Origin: Gigaspora margarita | Lineage: Eukaryota; Glomeromycota; Glomeromycetes; Diversisporales; Gigasporaceae | Direction: 5' to 3' | Assembly: GCA_009809945.1 (NCBI GenBank) | Contig: WTPW01001584.1 | Span: forward strand, 82,930 to 146,929 | DNA length: 64,000 nucleotides | In this document: positions 11,293 to 21,910 of the stretch, in pieces | How positions within the stretch are numbered: position 1 is the stretch's first letter | Layout of the letters: every line of letters starts with the position of its first letter | The notes under the pieces: generated by a model | What the model saw: only the letters and a program-made list of their open reading frames with translations | Database searches by the model: none | What the model was told of the DNA's origin: nothing | Position numbers and translations under genes: made by a program

Positions 11293-11787
11293 GGGCTAGG
11301 TGCTACAGAAAAGGGGGAAATCGACAAAACAAAGGATCTTCGGAAAATCAATTTTTATATTATAAATTTTATAATAAATCATAAGGGCAATGACATATAT
11401 TACCTAATATTTTAGGAGGTGGGGGGGTCAGACGAAATCTTAGATTACACAAGCTAGAATACAGCCAATCAAGATCAAGAATTATTTAACCATAATTATG
11501 ACAAAATATGGAATAAATATATTTTTTTGTGTAACAAAATTGAGCATTTTGATTGGTCTTAGGTGGGGGTGGGGGGGTTTGGTCTCATAGTAAATGGATA
11601 TTAGGTAATATATGTCACGTCCCTAAGAAAATACAAACTTTAAAGAGCTATACTACAAAATTTTATTAATACAACTGGCTTTGTGTTTTATGTGAAAAGT
11701 GGTCCTGATCTTATTCTAAATTGATTTGTGTAAAAAAAAAATTTTTGAATATTTGTCGATTTCCCTCTTTTCTGTAGCACTCAGCCC
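11293..11787. mobile_element. Miniature element with ~35-bp inverted ends, host of a nested element
   Basis: Begins GGGCTAGGTGCTACAGAAAA and ends TTTTCTGTAGCACTCAGCCC; the inverted similarity runs for about 35 bp to ATCGACAAA. ACAT occurs on both sides. A related, uninterrupted copy lies inverted at 41378-41603: reverse-complemented, it matches the interior (AAAATTTTATTAATAC, GCTATAxTACAAAATTTTAT). The present copy is split by the element at 11385-11623. Confidence 0.85.
11385..11623. mobile_element. Nested Harbinger-like miniature element, TAA target
   Basis: A 239-bp element starting GGGCAATGACATATATTACC and ending GGTAATATATGTCACGTCCC, flanked by TAA (11382-11384 and 11624-11626). The sister of the host element at 41378-41603 has the empty site with a single TAA, confirming the boundaries. 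The interior has runs of seven or more G near both ends. The same family occurs at 59972-60125. Confidence 0.9.
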
Positions 11788-11851
11788 ACATGTTGACAGA
11801 TGAAAAAAGGTTATATATAAAGGGTTATTTTTTCAATGTTTCACTTACCGT

Positions 11852-11975
11852 AAAAGATCATATACAAGATCCCCATATATCAGATCCACCCTCATTTTTT
11901 ACTAATTAATTCTTTTTTTTACTAATTAATTTTTTTGGTGGAATGTAAGGGACAGGGTTTTGTATATGATCTTTT
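11852..11975. repeat. Inverted repeat with AAAAGATCATATACAA ends
   Basis: Perfect 16-bp inverted ends (11852-11867 and 11960-11975) around a 92-bp spacer with two ACTAATTAATT copies. Possible miniature transposon; no clear target duplication. Confidence 0.55.
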
Positions 11976-12189
11976 TATGGTACTACTCACTTACTACACT
12001 GCTACTCTTACTCTTTTTTTTTACTACACTCCCTTGATACACATTATTTATTTAACATGCTTTTGTTACCCCGTTCTTAGAGTCTTTAGCAGAAGTGCTG
12101 TAGTACTCTTAGAAATTTTGTGTTTTTTTTGAAAATATCCCAATTAGAGGTTATGTCTTTGATCCCAATTGCTTCAGAAAATGTCAGAA

Positions 12190-12525
12190 TATTCTTAAGA
12201 ATATTTTTTCTTGTGTTCCTTTCGAGCAGGTCATGTTTTGACAACATGAGCCTAAAAGCAATAAACTGACAAGTGGTAGCAGTTATCTAATCAGGGTTTA
12301 CTTAAAAAACTGAGGGTTGATGAAATTCCCTGCTCACTCGAGTTTTTGTGAGTTTTTGTCATGATATTTTTTTTTCTTGTATTTCTTTCAAGCAGGTCAC
12401 GTTTTTGTCAACATGAGCTTTAAAGCAATAAACTGACAAGTGGCAGGGGTATTTAATCAGTTTTTGCTCGAGAAACTGATTCCTAATTCACTTGGGTTTT
12501 TGCGAGTTCTTTGTCGAGACATTTT
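12190..12525. repeat. Tandem duplication of ~170 bp
   Basis: Two diverged direct copies sharing TTTCTTGT, AGCAGGTCA, CAACATGAGC, AAAGCAATAAACTGACAAGT and TTTTTG(C/T)GAGTT. The first starts near 12206, the second near 12374. No coding potential is visible. Confidence 0.75.
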
Positions 12526-13689
12526 CTAGTTATAGGATACACCTCTACGTGGTGACTAGGAAAAGTAAGCTTTTTTTTTTGTTGCTGAAACTAAGTATCC
12601 TAATAAAAAATAATAAAGAAAATTTGAATAAAAAATTTTATTATTAATCGTTTAATTTTTTTAAAATGGAAATAATTTTAAGTGTATCAAGTACTGTAAA
12701 TATATTTGTTGCGATCATTCTGCTCATAATAAAGAAATTATAATTAATTTATTTTCTAAAAAAAATTGTTTTCAATGTTTTAATGTTCTCTGACTTTAAT
12801 AACTGAACTTTTTTTAATAAATAAGCGAAAAAGATAATATTAAATCTTGCGAAATGTATATTTCAATAACTACTAATGATTAAACGTTAGGATATATAAA
12901 ATATAAACTCATTTTTTCATAGCAATAAATTTATCTCTTTAAAACTAGAAGTACTAAGACGTAAAATAAGTCACAAGCGAAAAATATCGTCCCGTTATCA
13001 GTATAATTATCAGTAAATTAAATATATATATATATTCTGAAAGTATTAAAGGATGTTTATCTGTACCCTAATGCTATATCCTATGGTTATTTTTTAAAAA
13101 AATTAGATTTTTTAATAACAATAAGCGATAGCATATAAAATATGATTACGATTTCCTATAATCAATCATAAAGGAGACGATAATTGAATGTGTATTGTGC
13201 AAGAGTTTAGGATATGAATTAGTTTGCATATAATTACCTCTATCAAAAAGGCTCTTTTTAATTTGTGTTACAAGTTTAAGCATTCGAACATAATTATTTA
13301 TTTTTAGTTAGGATCGGTATCCATTTTTAACGAAAAAGTGTGTATAGAAGGAAATAATAGTGTCCAATTTGAAAGCGTTTTATATTATAATTCACTAATT
13401 TGTTCTGAATAAATAGTCATTACGTAGAGACAATCATTTATTATAAATTTCTATATGTAGAAAAAACTATAATTTAAATCATACAGCTTTTAATAAAAAA
13501 ATTTAATATGATCATAGAGAGGAGTGTTATGTGATGAAATTTTAAATAAAAGTTCTGAATCCATGAGATTTTATTTTTACGCGGAGCAAGGTTTAGCATT
13601 CCAAATTCTTTTAGCATATTCTATAATGGCACAATCAATAATGAAGTTAAATTTAAAAGTAAATATGAATAACGAATAGAAAGTAAATT
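12526..13689. other. AT-rich stretch without genes
   Basis: I see no gene, clear inverted repeat or tandem array beyond a short TA microsatellite near 13022-13034. It borders the 3' end of the glycogen phosphorylase pseudogene. Confidence 0.5.
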
Positions 13690-14809
13690 ATCAAGTATAA
13701 TGCACTCAATGATTTGATTATACATACGATGAGAATTTACCCATTTGGGCAGTGCATTAAATACTTATTCTCATCCAATTGTCTCAATTTTTATATGCTT
13801 CATCAACTAAGTTCTGTGCGCTAATATATGAATCGAAATCATCTGAGATTAAGTAGTTGATAGTCAAAGTATTAATTAGAGGAGAAAATATGCCTGAATC
13901 GTCAAAATAACCAGATTCAATATCATTAATAACTTCTTGTAGTGCGGGATCAATTGGTCATTGCGATACCTATTGTATGTATACGATTAGTATACATGAA
14001 ATATTATCAAATTCATAAAGTATAATATACAATGATAATTATCTATGAGCATGCCTCAAATCTTTGACTTGATCGGCCAAATTTCCAAACTTGAAGATAT
14101 TATCATCACCAATTTCTCTATGAATTTCAATATTTGCACCATCAACAGTTCCAAGAATTAAGCCACCACTTAAGACAAATTTCATATTGCTAATACCAGA
14201 AGCTTCTGTGAAATGCCTGATGCTGGAATAATAATTTCAGTAACAAATATATTATAATCAGGAATGAATACCTAGGCTTCCGCAAGGGCCAGGTAGGGCC
14301 GGGCCCAGTGTTGTCACCGGACATCATTAGCAAAAAAATAGACTGATATATATCGATTACTAACCATTTGGATATATATAGAATATATATCGATTACACA
14401 CTACCCTGCCGATTATCATAGATAGTGATAGTAATTGATATATATCTGGTTAAATCGATATATATCGAATATGATATCAATTAATAATTATTATATTTAC
14501 ATAATCATGCTTTTTGCAAATTTTTAAACATTTTACAGGTTTTCGCAAGTTTTCGCATTTTATAAAATTTTTTTTTATTTATTATTATTATATATTATAT
14601 TTTAAATTAAATATAAAATATTCGCAAGTTTTCACAATTTAATGTAAAATTTTATTTTTTTATTTATTATTATATATTATATATATTTTAAATATTATAT
14701 ATTTTATTATATATTATTATAAAAAAAATGACAAAAAAATAAAACCAAAAAAGAAAGAAACTGAAAAAAAATAACGAAAATAAAATGAAAATGAAAAAAA
14801 ATAAACTAT

Positions 14810-15070
14810 TATATTTGCTTATATTTGCTTATATTTGCTTATTTTCGATTATATTCGCTTATATTTACTTATATTCGCTACTAAATTAAGGAATAAATAA
14901 AATAAAATAAAATTAAAAAAATAAATAAAAAGAACAAAAAACAAAAAACAAAAAGTAAAACTGAAAAAAATAACGAAAAAAAATGAAAACGAAAAAAATA
15001 AACTATTATATTTGCTTCTATTCGCTCATATTCGCTTCTATTCGCTTATATTTGCTTATTTTCACTATTT
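14810..15070. repeat. TTCGCTTATATTTGCTTAT tandem words
   Basis: Two clusters (14815-14880 and 15008-15065) of 10-12-bp repeats (TATTTGCTTAT, TATTCGCTTAT), separated by A-rich sequence with AAAATGAAAA-type words. Low-complexity expansion inside the inner hAT-like element. Confidence 0.8.
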
Positions 15071-15825
15071 TCTAAAAAAATAGTAAGTAAAAAAAATAAA
15101 AAAACTATTTCTCAGAAGTGTTAGTGTTATACCACCTGTACAAACGCAAGAGAAACAAGTAAAATTATCCCATACGACCCCGTACGAACACAAGAGAACA
15201 AGCAAGACCACCCCATACAAATGCAAAAGAAATGAGCAAGACAACCCCATATGAACACAAAAGAAGAAAAACAAATGGACCATCTACAAAAACACTAAAA
15301 ATCTAAGCCATACCATCTACAAGAATACCGAGAGGCACGTCAACGACACCAGCTAGCGACAATTCCAACAACGACACCAATGACGACATCAACTACAATA
15401 CTAGCAATGACACCAACTAGGACAACACCAATGCGTTGCCTTGCGCAAGGTGTCAGAAAGTCACTATACTTCGTGCCAAAAAGTGTTTTTTTGTAGAAAT
15501 AAAATAAAAAAATTAAAAAATAATAAATAAAAGAAAAAAAATGAAAAAAAATGAAACAAATTGATACTAAACGAAACGAAACGTAACAAAAAAAAACAAA
15601 ACGAAAATAAAAAAAACAATGTAAAAGTGATAGAAGATCTAAATTATAAACAAAAAAAAATAAACAAAGATCTAATCTGATCTTGTAACGTCATCGAAAC
15701 ATTTCAAAATATTTTGAAAATATTAATCAAACGTGTCCTTATCAAACACGTCCTTGGTATGATCCAGGATACAGATCTACTGATCCAGCCCAGTCTTAAA
15801 ATATTTCGAAACAATTCGAAATATT

Positions 15826-15950
15826 AAAAAAAAAAAAGAGAAAAAAAAAGAAGAGAGAGAAAAAAAGGAAGAGGAGAAAAAAAGGAAGAGGAGAAAAAAA
15901 AGAAAGAGAAGAGAAAAAAAGGAAAGGAGAGAAAAAAAGGGAGAGAGGGA
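15826..15950. repeat. 125-base pure purine tract
   Basis: Uninterrupted A/G sequence with GAGA and GGAAGAGGAG words, followed within 20 bases by a run of about 26 T. Frames across it are artefacts of composition. Tracts of this kind can adopt triplex (H-DNA) structure. Confidence 0.95.
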
Positions 15951-16728
15951 TAAAAATAGTACAAAACGCTTTTTTTTTTTTTTTTTTTTTTTTTACCCGG
16001 TGATAGTCAAAACATTTTGTAATCATTAAAGATCTGTTAATCATTATATATCATTTCAAATAATTCTGATTATAATCGATTTATAGATATATAACGATTT
16101 AATGATGTATATCGATTTAGATATATATCGATTTTTATCCAATTAATCAATATATAACGATATTTTATAATCGATATAAAATGATTAAGTGTTATATATT
16201 GATCAATATCTATATATAAAATTTTCTGATGATAGTCCGAGCTATATTTGGTGGACTTAGACAATTTTGGACATTGTCTGTGTCTGTGTCTGAATTATGT
16301 CCAAGTAAATAGATTGTCACCGGACATTGTCCGCGCAATATTTGTCGAACATGGACATTGTCCGATGTCCGAGTTTTTATAATTAAAAAAATTCAATTTG
16401 TAGTATGATTTATTAGTTCGTGGTCATACTTTTTTGCTAGAAAATTTTTAACCCTTCACGATATCTATCTATCACTTATAACTATATACGTGAAGAGTAT
16501 ATGGCCCAAAGTTTCATAATAAACAAAAAATTGGTTTTTCTGGCGAAGTGAATGAGATCTAAAAAAAGTAAGGTTTCTTCTTATACGATTGAATATCAAT
16601 GCTTTTACAGTACTACTTTTTTTTTTTTTTTACAGAACTTGGTAAACGTTCTGCTATTGCTATACTTCTCTATTACTATGCGTTTCTTCATGCATTATGT
16701 TTATGGGTTCTGTGTTTTAAGGTTTTAA

Positions 16729-17094
16729 TTAGTGTTTCACGAAAACGTGAGTGTATTTTTATATATTTATATAGTAAAATTTGGAGCAAATTTAATATAA
16801 GTATCATTATAAGCAGGAATCTGACATCGCCCTATAGTAAAATTATTTTTTTTATTAAGTTAACCTCTTTTTAGCTTCTAATTAAAGTTGTAGAGCTAGG
16901 GTTTTTGGACTTAATATTAAAATTTCATTAAAATCGGCCTAGTAATTCTTGAGATATCTTAATTTTTCTCTTTAAAATCTTATAAAATTTCTTTACTATA
17001 GGGTGATGTCAGATTCCTGCTTATAATGATACTTATATTAAATTTGCCCCAAATTTTACTATGTAAATACACTTACGTTTTCACGAAACACTAA
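16729..17094. mobile_element. 366-bp element with ~110-bp inverted ends, TTAA target
   Basis: Begins TTAGTGTTTCACGAAAACGT and ends ACGTTTTCACGAAACACTAA. Inverted similarity continues through AGCAGGAATCTGACATC (about 16815) and GATGTCAGATTCCTGC (about 17007). TTAA stands on both sides (16725-16728 and 17095-17098). TTAA duplications suit piggyBac- or Kolobok-type elements, though the palindromic TTAATTAG junction leaves the exact border slightly ambiguous. The plus frame at 16599-16874 crosses its left edge and is spurious. Confidence 0.8.
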
Positions 17095-17119
17095 TTAATA
17101 TTTATTTGCACTAATATTT

Positions 17120-17490
17120 TGTAGTATCAAGAAATGATCAGAATGTACCAAAAGGATCGTTACAACAAATTTTGTACAGGTATCACAATTGGGATGGAAG
17201 ATAAGTTGAATACTTAGCTTTTGGATATTGAATCAGTTCATTCATTCTCAGGAACTCATTCACAGAAATTTACGCAGTGAAAATATTTTGCAACGGAATT
17301 TGCAAAGATATCACCGATCTTGGACTTTCTAAAAAAGTTGTGGAATTCTGCCATATATAGCAGCACCTGAGGTTTTGGTAGATCAACTGTACATTCAACA
17401 TCAGATATAGTCTTGGAGTTATGGTAACAGAATTTTGACCAGACAGACATTTGATGGAATTCTGTTTAATGAGGTGTATCAAGAATATCA
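17120..17490 (+). pseudogene. Decayed protein kinase fragment
   Basis: In shifting frames the plus strand gives kinase signatures in order: I-H-R-N-L-R-S-E-N-I-L-Q (catalytic loop, aspartate changed to N) at about 17258-17293; I-T-D-L-G-L-S-K (DFG-like) at about 17309-17332; and G-I-L-P-Y-I-A-A-P-E-V-L (activation-segment end) at about 17342-17377, with stops and frameshifts between. It resembles the C-lobe start of the kinase at 2981-4423. The relic lies inside the inner hAT-like element. Confidence 0.75.
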
Positions 17491-17509
17491 AAAATAGGGG
17501 TTTCTAAGT

Positions 17510-17640
17510 TAAAATTAGCGAATCTTATTTCTGTATTTTATTTTTTCGATTTATAATTCAACTTTTAGTAAAAATACTATTGAAAAAATCCTATTTATTT
17601 TCGAAATGCATCACTTATTTGTTAGCTTTGAAACCCCCAA
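17510..17640 (+). repeat. ~130-bp dispersed repeat, copy 2
   Basis: Shares GATTTATAATTCAAC, TCCTATTTATTTTCGAAATG and CACTTATTTGTTAGC with the copies at 5620-5750 (inverted) and 31640-31790. Confidence 0.8.
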
Positions 17641-17968
17641 TATCAAGAACTACCAATGGATCAATGACCTAAATGTTTAGGAGCATGTTGTTATATTAAT
17701 TAGCTATGAAATGTATGGTTAAAGATTTTTGATAAATGATCTACTGTGACGAAATTTTGAAATAATTACATGTAGGTTAGATGTGATAGATCAGGAAGAT
17801 AATGAAATCAAAAAAAAAACAATTTTTTTATCTACTAAGTTTTCTGGGTTTTCGCTTTGCAGAATGCAAGGACTTGTGAGGCTTTTTATTGAATATTAGA
17901 AACTCTTATCAATAAGAAGAAAAACAAGTAAAATTTAATGAATAGAAGTTATTATAACGTGTATTTAA

Positions 17969-18489
17969 GGGTAGAGGATACATAGATCATTTTTCATATG
18001 ATCTTGATGGCAAAATTTTTTTCTTTTTAAAATTAAAGAAAATTTTACTAAGTAAGTTATTTTAAAATTCATTTTAGAAGTTGTAGAATAGGTATTTGTG
18101 ATTCTAATGGTAGTAAAATCATCTAAAATGGTTAGATATTCGCTTAGAAATATGTAGTTAGAAATTGGGTATTGATTTTTTGTTTACAAAAATCACATGA
18201 TGATCATATGATCTAGCCAATCAAAATTAACGATTTTGTGTAACTTTAGCAAATTTGAGGCTACTGCAGCAAACTTTATGATATATACAAGTATACTTTT
18301 TTAAAATAATTTGTTTATTAAAATTTATATCTTTAGAAAAAGCATATTTTAATCTATAAAAATATAAAATTTTGAAAAAAATTAATTTTGTTTTCGAAAA
18401 TTTTTATCAGTAACATATTTTTATTCTCTATATAAGGTCCTGATTTGCCATGCATATCATATGAAAATTGATCTATGTATCCTCTACCC
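17969..18489. mobile_element. 521-bp element, TTAA target
   Basis: Starts GGGTAGAGGATACATAGATC and ends GATCTATGTATCCTCTACCC. Inverted similarity continues for about 45 bp, through TTTTCATATGAT and GGCAAA. TTAA flanks both ends (17965-17968 and 18490-18493). No internal frame. Candidate piggyBac/Kolobok-type miniature element. Confidence 0.85.
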
Positions 18490-18631
18490 TTAAAATATAC
18501 TAAAATTTTTTGCATACCACGCACCCCAACAAACTATGTAGAGTGGGTCCCTCTGCATACCACTTCAACTTTTATTATTGGCTTAAATAAAAAATACGCA
18601 TTAATTTAAATTAACTACAGTGTAACCCCTT

Positions 18632-18664
18632 AACCCTGTGCTGGAGGCACAGGTGATATGCTAG
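18632..18664 (+). mobile_element. Possible Helitron-like 3' terminus
   Basis: CCTGTGC-TGGAG-GCACAGG hairpin followed by TGATATGCTAGT, similar to the minus-strand structure at 5774-5806. The base after CTAGT is A rather than the expected T, which weakens the call. Confidence 0.3.
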
Positions 18665-19574
18665 TAAATTTTTCATATAACTGTCCGAACTGTCCGACGG
18701 ACATGAATGGCTCTGTCCGAGTCCGGTCTGAGTCCGGTCCGGTCCAGTCCGAGTCTGGGTCCAGTCCGAATGACAACACTGGGGCCGGGTACTAGCAGTA
18801 CCCTGACCCTACCTGCCTATAAAAGGGCTCAACTATCTGGGCCCTACCCTTGCCCTAGGGTTCAGAATCTAGTACCCGTACCTGTTCCATGTAAGCTAGG
18901 GTACCCTCCGAACTACCCACAGAATACCCACAAGTGGTTATAGGCTAACTGGCTAATGTGAGTACATAATAAAACTATCCTTTAAACCAATGTAAGTGTT
19001 ATATATCAAAATCGAATTTCGTTCCGAATCTAAATTGGCTCAGTTGGTTAAAGAATTCAAATTGCACTTAAAAAAGTAGATTTAAAAACATATTGATTTT
19101 TCAAAATAATGGGATACAATATATATAATTTAAATTGAACTTTAGATTAAAAAAAAACCCCCCTCAATTTAATCTATCCATTAAAGAATTAAACAACTTG
19201 TGCAAGACGAAGTTTTTTCAATCCAATTGCGGCAAAACCAATTGTCACTAATAAATTTCTTAAGTTGATTTAATTTCTATGACTAGCTTTTAGTGCTAGA
19301 TGGAGACTTGATTATAACTGTCACATGGGATAAAATTTTTTCTTTATGCCTAACCCGAATTGAATAATATTCCATCAGAAGTTAATAAAGATCGCTGCAA
19401 ATGTAAAAAAAAAAAAAAAGCAAAATTACCTCGTGAAAATTAGCGCCATCTTTAGTGACCACATCTTTTTGCAAAGCGTAATAATATTTTTTGAAATCAG
19501 TCAAAATTTTTAAAAATTTACAGAATCTTACGGCATTGTGGTTGCGTTGGCACTGTAGCTCAATGTGTTAGTAG

Positions 19575-19710
19575 GTAATTAGTGCGTGCGTTGATAGATT
19601 AGAACGTTGGTAATTAGCGCGTACATTGGTAATTAGTGCGTTGGTAATTAGTGCATTGGTATTTAGTGCGCGTATGTTGTAATTAGTGTGTACGTTGTAA
19701 TTAAGACATC
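19575..19710 (+). repeat. TTGGTAATTAGTGCG tandem repeat
   Basis: About seven imperfect copies of a 15-20-bp unit (TTGGTAATTAGTGCG, GTTGTAATTAGTGTGTAC) inside the outer hAT-like element. No coding meaning. Confidence 0.85.
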
Positions 19711-21819
19711 CGTATTATTAAGAAAGAAAAAAAATGTCGATTTTTTTATAGATAAGCAAAAATAATCTCATGTGTAACATACTGTAGTTGATTCATAGCG
19801 ATAGAAAGCGATAGAACCTGGATTATAATTGGTGGGTTGTTTAGTACCGGGTATTCGCGGGTATGAGGGTAGGGTACTATTGCTCTTATCCCCACCTGTC
19901 TATATAAGGGCTTAGTGACGTCGAGCCCTTACCCTTACCCTAGGGCCCAAAAATTAATACCCTAACCCGGTCTGTGTGGTACTACCCTCAGGGTACCCGT
20001 GGGTAGCCCGAGCCCTTGCGGAAGCCTATGAAAACCCTAATTGATGTGGAAGATTAATGTTATTTAATGTCATTATGCAAAGCATTTGCAATAAATAAAT
20101 AGTACTTATCAACCTTTAAGGTATCTTAAATAGACTCATCCTTGTTAACGACTTCTGCGACACGATTTGTCAGTTTTATGACCTACTTTGTAATATAATA
20201 ACCTGTAATAAAGAAGGAATATGAATTAGAAATCTTCTTTTTTAAAAAAATTTAATTTGGGTCAATGGATCACCTGGCGCTGCTTTTCCATCAAATATGA
20301 TAACGCGTTTAACAACTTCGTAACTTTCTTCCGAAGGCATTTTCTTCAATGAAATATACCGATGGATAGCACTAAAGGTGATATTATTAACTTTTGCAAT
20401 AATAGATATAATCTACATACGATATATTATAACATTAAAAAATTAAACAAACCCTGAGATATTCATAAATTATCATGAGTTCTTTTAATTTGAATAACAA
20501 ACAAGGTGTTAGGGTTGACTATATCCCCAGTATGCATCTTGATGTATTCGGCTAATCGAACCTGAAAAAAAGAGAATTAATAAAATGCAATATGAATCAG
20601 TATTATGAGACAGTTAGGACATAAACCTTATTAGAACGTTTAACGGTAACCCATTGTTTTTTGAATTCTTTGTCATCAGCAAACTTTTCGAGTTTTTTCA
20701 ACAAATGTAAATTCCATTATAAAAAAAAAAAAAGCATAAATAAATTGCATATATTCTACATTGTCATACAGGGTATTAGATAAGTACTTTTAGCCAATCC
20801 TTGCTACCTAAGACTTCTGTAAGCAATCGCCTAGTTTTGGGTTGGCTTAATGCAACCATCTGGGAAATACAAGACAATAAGAGGATGATGATAAGAATAA
20901 ATAAGGAATTCATTTCTAGAGTACCTTCGAGGAGTAATGCCATTGGTTACATTGGTAAACTTTTCAGAGCCATAAAATTTAACGAAATCTTTGAAAATCT
21001 GTTATATGATGGTAAATACTGTTTTAGCAAGAAAAAAAAAAAAAGCCAAAAAAATTTTCAATTAATGATAATTCTTATTTACAGTTGTTTTGATCAGGTT
21101 TGAATGCAATTCANCAACACCATTAACTTGATGTGAACCTATAAAATATTTTAGAGATTTTGTTTATTAAAGTAATAATTGAGTATTATCATTAAACAAA
21201 AAAAAAATATTTAATCAGAACATACCGAATCGATCAATTAACAGTTAATTAATTAATTTTTAATTAACCATTTTCCAATAGACTAAAACCAACCGTACGA
21301 ATTGTGGTGTCGCTTTTTCAATTATAGATAATTTGGCCAGAAGGTCCCTATTATCAGGGAAAAGTTTTTCAACCTTTTGTAGGAAAAACTATAAAACAAA
21401 TATTATAAAGTGTAAGTTTATTGATATTATAACTCAGCACACCAGATTGAGATCGAAAATAATTTGCATATGTCTTGGTAATAAATAAGGGACCATAGGT
21501 ATAGGCCACTTTTCCATGGCTTCAGGAAAGATAGTGTGATTTGTGAACGCAAACATACGGGTAACAATTTCCCAAGTCTCATCCAGCTCAAGATCCTATA
21601 GATTTTTAAAGAGATTAGGTTTTGATTTATACCCTAAATAAAATGAATAGTAAATTCGAGATCAACTAAGATCCTTTGTAATTCGACAATATCAAGTGTT
21701 GGATGTGAATCTATAAAAATATTTAAAATCATATATGGTTTAACTTGCCTGAGAGTTATTTAATTAAATAAACAGTATTAATTTAGCATACCATTCAATT
21801 GGATAGCAACCTATAAATA

Positions 21820-21910
21820 AATAAATAAATAAATGAAATATTAGAAATAAAGAATTAGAAATAAATAATTAGAAATAAATAGATAAATAATATACTGTAT
21901 ATATATACAT
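21820..21910. repeat. AAAT/ATAA microsatellite
   Basis: (AAAT)n followed by AGAAATAAATAATT-type words and a TA stretch, in what would be an intron of the phosphorylase pseudogene. Confidence 0.8.

Larger units (their letters stand above)
14306..18781. mobile_element. Inner hAT-like element, CAGTGTTGTCA ends
   Basis: Left end CAGTGTTGTCACCGGACAT, right end inverted (ATGACAACACTG). GGGCCGGG is present just outside both ends (14296-14303 and 18782-18789), separated from the left end by two extra C. Subterminal GTCCGA/GGACAT words cluster at 16320-16375 and 18680-18775, typical of hAT binding sites. The interior is mosaic: AT repeats, a purine tract, two TTAA-flanked miniature elements, a decayed kinase and a possible Helitron end. 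No intact transposase is visible. Confidence 0.7.
14273..20028. mobile_element. 5.8-kb nested transposon stack in the phosphorylase gene (outer hAT-like element)
   Basis: Outer ends are TAGGCTTCCGCAAGGGCC and, inverted, GAGCCCTTGCGGAAGCCTA. The flanks TGAATACC (14265-14272) and TGAAAACC (20029-20036) are an 8-bp duplication with one mismatch, as in hAT transposons. Outer-element sequence outside the inner insertion is 14273-14303 plus 18782-20028. It is rich in GGGTAC and CCCTACCC words mirrored at both ends. No transposase was recognised. The insertion lies at the first bases of the phosphorylase exon that reads VFIPDY. Confidence 0.8.

Noticed and set aside
15065..16264. Minus frames of 64-82 codons rich in F/S or I/Y
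   Set aside because: Translations of low-complexity A-rich, purine-rich or ATCGAT-rich DNA.
19020..19075. tRNA-like A box (GGCTCAGTTGGTTAAAG)
   Set aside because: No matching B box, acceptor stem or clover-leaf could be built; also considered as a SINE head but no second copy was seen.
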